Source: JBHHZJ01 sp046758005 (lineage in GTDB: Bacteria > Pseudomonadota > Alphaproteobacteria > Kiloniellales > J153). Taken from it: 50,227 bases of DNA. The notes beneath the pieces were generated by a model, which had not been told where the DNA came from, searched no databases, and saw nothing but the letters and a program-made list of their open reading frames with translations. The stretch's first letter is position 1; every line of letters starts with the position of its first letter. A program made the translations under genes and the position numbers. The DNA is taken from NCBI GenBank assembly GCA_046758005.1, contig JBHHZJ010000012.1:1-50227 (forward strand), given 5' to 3'. Below are positions 29,607-37,202 of this stretch, piece by piece.

Positions 29607-30662
29607 ATGCGCTGGCAGCGACGCATTTCCGTGGTCGACGCCCACGCCGAGGGCGAGGTCGGGCGTGTCATCACCGGGGGCGTGCTCGACGTGCCCGGCA
29701 AGACCATGTTCGAGAAGAAGCGCTACCTGGAGACCCGGGACGACTCGCTGCGCCGGTTCTGCCTGTTCGAGCCGCGCGGGGGTGCGGCCATGTCGGTCAA
29801 CCTGCTGCTGCCGCCGAGCGCGCCGGAGGCCGACCTCGGCATGATCGTCATGGAATCGACCGACTATCCTCCGATGTCGGGCTCGAACGCGATCTGCGTG
29901 GTCACGGTGGCGCTCGAGACCGGCATCGTCGCCATGCACGAGCCGGAGACCCGGCTCGTGCTCGACACGCCCGCCGGCCCGGTTCCGGTCACCGCGCGCT
30001 GCCGCGACGGCAAGTGCGAGCGCGTGACGCTCGACAACGTGCCGAGCTTCCTGCTGCACAAGGGCGTGAGGCTGGATCTCCCCGACGTCGGCCGCGTGAG
30101 CGCGGACGTGGCCTACGGCGGGGCCTTCTTCGCGATCGTCGATGCGCGCGACTTCGGGCTGGCCCTGAAACCCGCCGAGGCGCGCGCCATGGTCGAGCTG
30201 GGCGAGACGATCAAGGCCGCCGCCAACGCGCGGATCGCGGCCGTCCATCCCGAAAACCCGGAGATCGCGGGCGTCACCTTTACACTGTTCGGCGGCCCAC
30301 CGGAGGCGCCGGACGGGCGGCGCAAGACCGCGGTCGTGATCTCCCCGGGGCGGCTCGACCGCAGCCCGTGCGGCACCGGCACCTGCGCCCGGCTGGCCAC
30401 GCTCGTGGCCAAGGGCGAGATGGGTCCCGAAGAGAAATTGATCCACGAATCGGTGATCGGCACCCGCTTCACCGCCGAGGTGGCGGCGACGGCCGAAGTG
30501 GGCGGCATCCCCGCCGTCGTGCCGCGGCTGACCGGGCGCGGCTGGATCTTCGCCACCCACGAGTTCGGCTGGGACCCGAGCGATCCCTTCCCGCAAGGGT
30601 TCACGCTCTCCGACACCTGGGGCCCGGCGATGCACCCGGGCATGGTGCCGGACGAGGCCTGA
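29607..30662 (+). CDS. Proline racemase-family enzyme with Ser/Cys catalytic pair
   Basis: A 351-residue cytosolic enzyme acting on proline or hydroxyproline. The first catalytic position is Ser91 in MSGSNAICV, where racemases have Cys (MCGH). The second, Cys254 in DRSPCGTGTCARLA, is intact. Family knowledge: Cys/Cys pairs racemise or epimerise, Thr/Cys members dehydrate trans-3-hydroxyproline, and Ser/Cys members are less clear-cut. GGGGA is 7 nt before the ATG. No other hydroxyproline-pathway genes are adjacent: the tRNA genes lie upstream and the polyketide pair is convergent. I therefore leave epimerase versus dehydratase open. Confidence 0.87.
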   Translation: MRWQRRISVVDAHAEGEVGRVITGGVLDVPGKTMFEKKRYLETRDDSLRRFCLFEPRGGAAMSVNLLLPPSAPEADLGMIVMESTDYPPMSGSNAICVVTVALETGIVAMHEPETRLVLDTPAGPVPVTARCRDGKCERVTLDNVPSFLLHKGVRLDLPDVGRVSADVAYGGAFFAIVDARDFGLALKPAEARAMVELGETIKAAANARIAAVHPENPEIAGVTFTLFGGPPEAPDGRRKTAVVISPGRLDRSPCGTGTCARLATLVAKGEMGPEEKLIHESVIGTRFTAEVAATAEVGGIPAVVPRLTGRGWIFATHEFGWDPSDPFPQGFTLSDTWGPAMHPGMVPDEA

Positions 30663-30677
30663 AAGAACGCGCGACGG

Positions 30678-31190
30678 CTACGCCGGGTCGTCTCCCCGGC
30701 GCCGCGGCGCCAGGGCGCGCTCCTCGACCCGGATGCGGTAGGCCAGCAATGGGATGTTGAGTGCCGTGAAGACGAGCGCCAGCTCCCACGCGCCGAAGGC
30801 CAGCGGCAGGACCGCGATCTCGGCGGCCACGATGAGGTAGTTGGGGTGGCGCAGGAAGCGGTACGGCCCGCGCCGGACGAGCGGCGCGCCGGGCGGGACG
30901 ATGATCCGCGTGGTCCAGCGCGGCCCCAGGCTGGCGATCACCCACAGCCGCCCGGCCTGAAGCAGGAGGTAGAGGCCGAGCAGCCACCAATTGGCGGTTG
31001 CCGCGCGCGGGATCAGGAAGAACAGGGCGGCCAGCCAGCTTCCGTGCAACAGGACGAACAGCGGATAATGGCCGGCGCCGGCCTCGATCCCGCCGGCGGC
31101 GCGCAGGCGCTTGGTGTTGCGCCGCGCGTAGGCGAGCTCCGCCAGGCGCTGCAGCGCGACCAGCAGCACCACCGCCTGGGGCAGGCTCAC
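30678..31190 (-). CDS. Isoprenylcysteine carboxyl methyltransferase-like (ICMT) membrane methyltransferase
   Basis: A 170-residue integral membrane protein from a GTG start at 31190. Hydrophobic segments lie at about 2-20, 45-65, 70-90 and 120-150. The C-terminal SAM and substrate region has the ICMT signature RRGPYRFLRHPNYLIVAAEIAVLP. The GTG overlaps the stop of the polyketide synthase gene by four bases (GTGA), so translation is coupled. Similar pairs are known: BpsA-BpsB in Bacillus (methylation of alkylpyrones) and SrsA-SrsB in Streptomyces (alkylresorcinols). The likely job is therefore O-methylation of the polyketide lipid. The product is inferred. Confidence 0.85.
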   Translation of the reverse strand: MSLPQAVVLLVALQRLAELAYARRNTKRLRAAGGIEAGAGHYPLFVLLHGSWLAALFFLIPRAATANWWLLGLYLLLQAGRLWVIASLGPRWTTRIIVPPGAPLVRRGPYRFLRHPNYLIVAAEIAVLPLAFGAWELALVFTALNIPLLAYRIRVEERALAPRRRGDDPA

Positions 31191-32239
31191 CCAGCTTCCA
31201 GGAGCGCGAACCCGGCGGTGAACCCTGGCCCCAGCGAGGACATCAGGTGGCGCCCGTGCAGCCCGCGCGTCAGGGCGCGCTCGAGTATGAACATGATCGT
31301 GGCCGCGGACATGTTGCCGTAGTCGCACAGCACCTGGCGGGATTCCGCCATGCCGCCGGGCGGCAGGCCGAACACCTCCTCGAGCGCGTCCAGCACCTTG
31401 GCGCCGCCGGGATGGCAGATGGTGCCGTCGAGGTCGCCGCGGGTGAGGCCGTGACTGGCGAGAAAGCCGTCCACCGCGGCGCCGTAGCGGTCGCGCACGA
31501 TGCTCGGGATGTCGCGCGAGAACAACACGCCGAAACCGTCCTCCTCGACGCGCCAGCCCATGACCTCGAGCGAATCCGGCCACGTGTACTCGCCCCAGCC
31601 GGCGATCTCCGGCTCGGCGCCCCGGCGGCGGCAGGCGAGCAGGGCCGCCGCCGCGCCGTCGCCGAACAAGGCGGTGGCCACCACGTTGCTCTTGGAAACG
31701 TCCTTGTTACGGAAGGTCAGGCCGCACAGCTCGACGACGAGGAACAGCACCAGACTGCCCGGGGCGGCGCGCGCCATCGCCGCGGCCCGCGCCAGACCGA
31801 GCACGCCGCCGGCGCAGCCGAGACCGAAGATCGGCAGGCGGTCGACGTCGCGGCGGAACGGCATCTCCTCCATGAGGCGCGCATCCAGGCTCGGCGTCGC
31901 GATGCCCGAGGTGGAGACGGCGACGATGGTGTCGACGCTCTGGGCGTCCACGCCGGCGCGGGTCAGGCACTGCTCGGCCGCCCGGCGCAGCAACGCCACC
32001 GCGTTGTCGATGAACAGGGCGTTGCGGTCCTTCCATCCGCTCGGCGCGTTGTACCACTCGATGGGAACGCAGGAATAGCGAGTCCGGATCCCGGCGTTGT
32101 CGTAGACCGGCAGCATCCGTTCGATGTCGGCGCCGTTTGCGAGGAACAGGTGGCGGGCGCGCTCCACCACGTCCTCCTGGCGCAGCAGGAAGGGCGGCAC
32201 GGCCGTGGCCAGCGACAGCAATCGGACCGGACTCGGCAT
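31187..32239 (-). CDS. Type III polyketide synthase (chalcone/stilbene synthase family)
   Basis: A 350-residue thiolase-fold enzyme that extends an acyl-CoA starter with malonyl-CoA. The catalytic triad is visible as Cys142 (FGLGCAGGV), His276 (CHPGGAKVLD) and Asn309 (CDYGNMSAAT). The C-terminal GPGFTAGFALLEAG is the family end motif. The bacterial alkylpyrone/alkylresorcinol branch fits because of the coupled ICMT-like methyltransferase gene, which starts inside its stop codon. The product is probably a membrane phenolic lipid or alkylpyrone; chain length cannot be read. It is divergent from the haloacetate-dehalogenase-like gene across about 50 bp, so the two share a promoter region. Confidence 0.92.
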   Translation of the reverse strand: MPSPVRLLSLATAVPPFLLRQEDVVERARHLFLANGADIERMLPVYDNAGIRTRYSCVPIEWYNAPSGWKDRNALFIDNAVALLRRAAEQCLTRAGVDAQSVDTIVAVSTSGIATPSLDARLMEEMPFRRDVDRLPIFGLGCAGGVLGLARAAAMARAAPGSLVLFLVVELCGLTFRNKDVSKSNVVATALFGDGAAAALLACRRRGAEPEIAGWGEYTWPDSLEVMGWRVEEDGFGVLFSRDIPSIVRDRYGAAVDGFLASHGLTRGDLDGTICHPGGAKVLDALEEVFGLPPGGMAESRQVLCDYGNMSAATIMFILERALTRGLHGRHLMSSLGPGFTAGFALLEAG

Positions 32240-32291
32240 GGGGCGCCTCGAGGTGAGGTAGAGTGGACTAGACTAACGCCGCTTGCCTTGA

Positions 32292-33185
32292 ATGCCAGCA
32301 CAGGATAGTCACGATCGCGTGCTCGAAGGTTTCACCCACTCCCGCATCCGCACCTCCGGCGCGGAGATTCACCTGCGCACGGCCGGGCGCGGCGCCCCGG
32401 TCCTGCTCCTGCACGGCTATCCCCAGACCCACGTCATCTGGCACAAGGTCGCGCCGCGCCTGGCCGAGCGTTTCACGGTCGTGCTCGCCGACCTGCGCGG
32501 CTACGGCGACAGCAGCCGGCCGCCCGGCGGGCCGGACCACGGGAACTATTCCAAGCGCGCCATGGCGCAGGATCAGGTCGAGGTCATGGCCGCGCTCGGC
32601 TTCGGGCGCTTCGCCGTGGTCGGACACGACCGCGGCGCGCGGGTGGCGCACCGCATGGCGCTCGACCATCCGGAGCGCGTGACCAAGGCCGCGTTGCTCG
32701 ACATCGCGCCGACGCTCGCCATGTACGAGCGCGCCGACATGACCTTCGCCACGGCGTACTACCACTGGTTCTTCCTGATCCAGCCGCACGACCTGCCGGA
32801 GCGCCTGATCGGCGGCGACCCGGACTATTACCTCGAGAAGAAGATCGGGGCCTGGAGCAAGACCGAGGGGTGCTTCACGCCGGAGGCGCTGGCCGAGTAC
32901 AAGCGCTGCTTCCGCGACCCGGCGACGATCCACGCCACCTGCGAGGACTACCGCGCCGCCGCCACCATCGACCTCGCGCACGACCGCGCCGACCTGGACC
33001 GGAAGATCGCCTGTCCACTGCTCGTCCTGTGGGGCGCGCGCGGCGTCGTCGAGCGCTGCTACGACGTGCTCGCGCTCTGGCGCGAGCGGGCGGCGGATGT
33101 TCGGGGCCGCGCGCTGCCCTGCGGGCATTTCCTGCCCGAGGAGGCGCCCGAGGAAACCCTGGCCGAGCTGCTGGCCTTCCTATGA
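32292..33185 (+). CDS. Alpha/beta hydrolase, fluoroacetate (haloacetate) dehalogenase type
   Basis: A 297-residue hydrolase. The nucleophile is Asp113 in GHDRGARV (an aspartate elbow, not serine), with both carboxylate-binding arginines of the family nearby (Arg114, Arg117). The halide pocket His158-Trp159 is present in YYHWFF with Tyr220 in CEDYRAAA, and the catalytic His279 lies in CGHFLPEE. These residues together define the FAcD/DehH1 group. Such enzymes hydrolyse fluoro- or chloroacetate, but epoxide hydrolases share part of the pattern, so activity should be taken as likely, not proven. There is no strong ribosome site at the ATG at 32292. Confidence 0.88.
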   Translation: MPAQDSHDRVLEGFTHSRIRTSGAEIHLRTAGRGAPVLLLHGYPQTHVIWHKVAPRLAERFTVVLADLRGYGDSSRPPGGPDHGNYSKRAMAQDQVEVMAALGFGRFAVVGHDRGARVAHRMALDHPERVTKAALLDIAPTLAMYERADMTFATAYYHWFFLIQPHDLPERLIGGDPDYYLEKKIGAWSKTEGCFTPEALAEYKRCFRDPATIHATCEDYRAAATIDLAHDRADLDRKIACPLLVLWGARGVVERCYDVLALWRERAADVRGRALPCGHFLPEEAPEETLAELLAFL

Positions 33186-33314
33186 GCCGCCACCGTTGCG
33201 ATCGCGGTTGAGGTTCCGGCGCCGCAATGCGCATCGGCCGCGGGCGGCGCGGTGGCGCTGGCCTCCGATGGCCGCGGCGCCATATAGTGGGATAATGCGA
33301 ACGGGTTGGAGCCA

Positions 33315-34742
33315 ATGAACGAAAGCGGACGGGGACGGGATACCGGCGCCGAGGCAGGCGCGCAGCCCAGAGCGGTCGAGACGCCGCGCATGGGATTGGC
33401 CGCGCGCCTGCGCAATTACTTCCTCGCCGGCATCCTGGTCACCGCGCCGGTCGGCATCACCTTCTGGCTGGCCTGGAAGGCCATCGCCTTCATCGACGCC
33501 CGGGTCACGCCGCTGATTCCGCCGCGTTGGAACCCGGAGACGTACCTGCCCTTCGCGCTGCCCGGCTTCGGCCTGATCATCGCGCTCGTGTTCCTCACGC
33601 TGGTCGGATTCCTGGCCGCCGGGTATTCCGGGCGCCTGGTCATGCGCCTGAGCGAGAGCTTGGTCGCGCGCGTCCCGGTCGCGCGCAGCATCTATAGCTG
33701 GACCAAGCAGGTCTTCGAGACCGTGCTGTCGCAAAAGGCCACCGCATTCAATGAGGTGGTCATGATCGAATATCCCTGCCGGGGCGTGTGGGCCATCGGC
33801 TTCATCACCGGCAAGACCGAGGGCGAGGTCCAGGATCTGACCAAGGAGACCGTTTACAACGTCTTCGTCCCGGCGACGCCGAATCCGACCACCGGATTCC
33901 TGCTGTTCATCCCCGAGCGCGACGTCCACCACCTAGATCTGACGGTTGAGGACGGCATCAAGCTGGTAATTTCCGGCGGCATCGTAACCCCCGGGAAGCT
34001 GGGGCGCAGGCGGGTCGCGGAAACCAAGGGCGCCGAGGCGCAAGGCAAGCCGGGCGGCGCGCCGGGCCTGGGCTTCGTGCGCAAGCTGCGCAACTACTTC
34101 CTGGCCGGTATTCTGGTGACGGCGCCGATCAGCATCACGATCTGGCTGGGGTGGGAGTTCGTCTCCTATGTCGATGATCGGGTCACCCCCTTCATCCCGC
34201 CGGCCTGGAACCCGGAAACCTACCTGCCGTTCGGCGTTCCCGGCCTGGGCGTGTTGCTGGTCGTGGCGGTGATGACGCTGATCGGCTTCTTCACCGCCGG
34301 GCTCGTGGGGCGCACCCTGGTCGGCCTGGGCGAGCGTATGCTCGACCGCATGCCGGTGATCCGCAGCGTTTACGGCGCGGTCAAGCAGATCGTCGAGACC
34401 GTGTTCAAGGAACAGTCCAAGGCGTTCCGCGAGGTGGTCCTGGTCGAGTATCCGCGGCCGGAGTCCTGGGCGATCGGCTTCATCACCGGGCAGACCGAGG
34501 GTCATGTCCAGGACCTCACGCCCCGGCGGGTCGTCAACGTCTTCCTGCCGACCACGCCCAACCCGACCTCGGGCTTCCTTCTTTTCGTGCCGCGCGATGA
34601 GGTTCAGGTCCTCGCCATGACGGTGGAGGAGGGCATCAAGATGGTGGTCTCCGGCGGCATCGTGACGCCGCCCGACCGCCGCGCCGAACCCACGCCCGCC
34701 GAAGAGGAGACGGACGGGGCCGAGGTCGCGAAGACCGCGTGA
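33315..34742 (+). CDS. Inner-membrane protein with two tandem DUF502 domains
   Basis: A 475-residue protein. DUF502 proteins are normally about 200-230 residues. Here two complete copies follow each other (residues about 30-226 and 256-452), each starting RNYFLAGILVTAP, with two membrane helices, the WNPETYLPF segment between them, and ending in the cytosolic part with TPNPT-GFLLF and a VISGGIVTP or VVSGGIVTP tail. The linker is Lys/Gly/Ala-rich. GGAG lies only 3 nt before the ATG, so the true start may be slightly later. Function unknown; plant relatives (COV) act in membrane trafficking. It converges on recG. Confidence 0.9.
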   Translation: MNESGRGRDTGAEAGAQPRAVETPRMGLAARLRNYFLAGILVTAPVGITFWLAWKAIAFIDARVTPLIPPRWNPETYLPFALPGFGLIIALVFLTLVGFLAAGYSGRLVMRLSESLVARVPVARSIYSWTKQVFETVLSQKATAFNEVVMIEYPCRGVWAIGFITGKTEGEVQDLTKETVYNVFVPATPNPTTGFLLFIPERDVHHLDLTVEDGIKLVISGGIVTPGKLGRRRVAETKGAEAQGKPGGAPGLGFVRKLRNYFLAGILVTAPISITIWLGWEFVSYVDDRVTPFIPPAWNPETYLPFGVPGLGVLLVVAVMTLIGFFTAGLVGRTLVGLGERMLDRMPVIRSVYGAVKQIVETVFKEQSKAFREVVLVEYPRPESWAIGFITGQTEGHVQDLTPRRVVNVFLPTTPNPTSGFLLFVPRDEVQVLAMTVEEGIKMVVSGGIVTPPDRRAEPTPAEEETDGAEVAKTA

Positions 34743-34759
34743 GCGACGGTCCCGGACGG

Positions 34760-36841
34760 TCACCCCGAGCGGAGGTACCTGACCGCCGCGTCGCGTTCGA
34801 ACAGGTAGAGCAGGACGCGCAGGGCACGGCCGCGGTCGGTGCCGAGGTCGGGATCGCGCTCCAGAATCAGGCGGGCGTCGTCCCGGGCGGCGGCCAGCAG
34901 CTCGCCGTGGACGGCCAGGTCGGCGAGGCGGAACTCGGGCATCCCGCTCTGGCGCGTGCCGAGCAGCTCCCCGGCGCCGCGCAGGCGCAGGTCCTCCTCC
35001 GCGATGCGGAAACCGTCGTCGGTCTCGCGCACGATGCGCAGCCGCGCCCGCGCGGTCTCGCCGAGCGGCCCCTGGTACAGCAGCAGGCACGTGGACCGGC
35101 CCGCGCCCCGGCCGATGCGCCCGCGCAGCTGGTGCAGTTGCGCCAGCCCGAAACGCTCCGCGTGCTCGACCACGATCACCGTGGCCCGGGGCACGTCCAT
35201 ACCCACCTCGATGATCGTGGTCGCGACCAGCAGGTCCACCGGTCCCTCGGCGAAGGCGGCCATGACCGCGTCCTTGTCCTTGCCCTTCATGCGCCCGTGG
35301 ACCAGGCCGACCCGGTCGCCGAAGCGGGTCCTCAACGCCTCGTAGCGGGCCTTGGCCGCGGCCAGGTCGCTCGCCTCCGACTCCTCGACGAGCGGGCACA
35401 CCCAGTAGACCTTGGCGCCGCCCGCGAGCGCGCGGGCCACGCCCCCCACGACCTCGCTCAGGCGCTCGAGCGGCACGGTCCGAGTGTCCACCGGCTGGCG
35501 CCCGGGCGGCCTCTCGGTCAGGCGCGAGACCTCCATGTCGCCGTAGGCGGTGAGCACGAGCGTGCGCGGGATCGGGGTCGCGGTCATGACCAGCACGTCG
35601 GCCGCACGGCCCTTGGAGGCCAGGCTCAAGCGCTGGTGCACGCCGAAGCGGTGCTGCTCGTCGATCACCGCGAGCGCGAGGTCGCGGAACGCGACCTCCT
35701 GTTGGAACAGGGCGTGGGTGCCGACCGCAATGGCGGCGCGCCCGTCGGCCAGGCGTTCGAGCGCGGCCGAGCGCGCCTTGCCCTTGTCCCGGCCGGTCAG
35801 GAGCTCGACCTCGACCCCCGCGGCCGCGGCCAGGGGGGCGACGGTCCGGTGGTGCTGCCGCGCCAGGATCTCGGTCGGCGCCATGAGCGCGGCCTGGGCG
35901 CCGGCCTCGACGGCGCTCAGCATGGCGAGCAGCGCCACCACCGTCTTGCCGCTGCCGACATCACCCTGGAGCAGGCGCAGCATGCGCGCCTCCCGCGCCA
36001 TGTCGGCGGTGATTTCGGCCACGGCCCGCTCCTGGGAGCGGGTCAGGCGAAAGGGCAGGGCGGTCAAGGCCTTGGCGCGCAGCCGTCCATCCCCGGGCAG
36101 GGACCGGCCGCGCTGGCCGCGCTGGTGGCGCCGGACCAGGGCGAGGGCGAGCTGGTTGGCGAGCAGCTCGTCGTACGCCAGGCGCGCGCGCGCCGGCACG
36201 AGCGGCGACAAGTCATCCGGCTTCTCCGGCGCGTGGGCGGCGCGCAGGGCCGCGCGCCAGGCCGGCCAGCCCTGGCGCTCCCGGAACGCGGGGTCGAGCC
36301 ACTGCGGCAGGTCGGGCGCCCTGGCAAGCGCCCCCTGGACCGCCTTGCCGAGCGGCTTGAGCGTCAAGCCGGCGGTCAGCGAATAGACCGGCTCGACGAT
36401 CTTGAGGGTCTGCAGCTCCTCGAGGCGGCCGATGTGGTCCGGATGGGTCATCTGCAAGCGCCCGCCGTAGGCCTCGACCTTGCCGCTGACGACGCGGACC
36501 TCGCCCTCGGGCAGGGCCCTGGTCAGGTAATCCACGCGGGGATGGAAGAAGACGAGGTCCAGCTCCCCCGTGTCGTCGAGGCAGCGCACGCGGTACGGCC
36601 GGCGCGGGCTGCGCGGCGGCTCGTGCCAGGCGACGCGCACGGTGAGCGTGGCGATGCGGCCCGGCTCGGCCTCCGCGACCTTGGGCGCGTAGCGCCGGTC
36701 GATCAGCCCGGTGGGCAGGTGCCAGCACAGATCCACGACGTGGGGCCCGGCCAGGCGCTCGATCAGCTTGGCGGTGCGCGGCCCGACGCCGGGCAGGGAG
36801 GTGACCGGCGCGAACAGGGGGAAGAGGATTTCCGGTCGCAC
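34760..36841 (-). CDS. recG: ATP-dependent DNA helicase RecG
   Basis: A 693-residue branch-migration helicase that remodels stalled replication forks and Holliday junctions. The N-terminal wedge/OB domain (SLPGVGPRTAKLIERL) is followed by helicase motifs: Walker A GDVGSGKT, Walker B DEQHRFG, ATPIPRTL (motif III), and motifs V/VI in TTIIEVGMDVPRA and QLRGRIGRG. The length is normal. The start at 36841 is the usual family start. recG, sdhE and mfd lie together in many alphaproteobacteria, with recG facing the other two as here. Confidence 0.96.
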   Translation of the reverse strand: MRPEILFPLFAPVTSLPGVGPRTAKLIERLAGPHVVDLCWHLPTGLIDRRYAPKVAEAEPGRIATLTVRVAWHEPPRSPRRPYRVRCLDDTGELDLVFFHPRVDYLTRALPEGEVRVVSGKVEAYGGRLQMTHPDHIGRLEELQTLKIVEPVYSLTAGLTLKPLGKAVQGALARAPDLPQWLDPAFRERQGWPAWRAALRAAHAPEKPDDLSPLVPARARLAYDELLANQLALALVRRHQRGQRGRSLPGDGRLRAKALTALPFRLTRSQERAVAEITADMAREARMLRLLQGDVGSGKTVVALLAMLSAVEAGAQAALMAPTEILARQHHRTVAPLAAAAGVEVELLTGRDKGKARSAALERLADGRAAIAVGTHALFQQEVAFRDLALAVIDEQHRFGVHQRLSLASKGRAADVLVMTATPIPRTLVLTAYGDMEVSRLTERPPGRQPVDTRTVPLERLSEVVGGVARALAGGAKVYWVCPLVEESEASDLAAAKARYEALRTRFGDRVGLVHGRMKGKDKDAVMAAFAEGPVDLLVATTIIEVGMDVPRATVIVVEHAERFGLAQLHQLRGRIGRGAGRSTCLLLYQGPLGETARARLRIVRETDDGFRIAEEDLRLRGAGELLGTRQSGMPEFRLADLAVHGELLAAARDDARLILERDPDLGTDRGRALRVLLYLFERDAAVRYLRSG

Positions 36842-36929
36842 GGCTGCTTCGGAACGTGAACCGCTGACAGGGGCCGAGGGACGCTTTATATCCTACCCCG
36901 GAGCAATCACCGCGACGCAAATTCGCGCC

Positions 36930-37202
36930 ATGACCGAGAGCCTGGAAATCCGGCGCAAGCGCCTGAGGTTCCGAAGCCGGCACCGCGGCACCAAGGAGCT
37001 CGACCTCCTGCTTGGCGGTTTCGCCGAGCGCGAGCTCGACGCGATGAGCGAGGAGCAACTGGACCGCTACGAGACCCTGCTCGACCTGCCCGAGCCGGTC
37101 ATCCATGCCTGGCTGACCGGGCGGAGCGCGCCGCCACCGGACTTCGACCACGACGTCATGCGCCGCCTGCTCGACTTCCGGTTCGCGCCGGGGCGCCGTT
37201 GA
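36930..37202 (+). CDS. sdhE: SdhE-type flavinylation factor
   Basis: A 90-residue protein that helps attach FAD covalently to succinate dehydrogenase. It contains the family motif RGTKELDLLLGGFAE (RGxxE) and the downstream YETLLDLPEPVIHAWLTG. No good ribosome site is seen at the ATG at 36930. Its stop overlaps the TTG start of mfd by four bases. The position between recG and mfd is typical for alphaproteobacteria. Confidence 0.92.
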   Translation: MTESLEIRRKRLRFRSRHRGTKELDLLLGGFAERELDAMSEEQLDRYETLLDLPEPVIHAWLTGRSAPPPDFDHDVMRRLLDFRFAPGRR

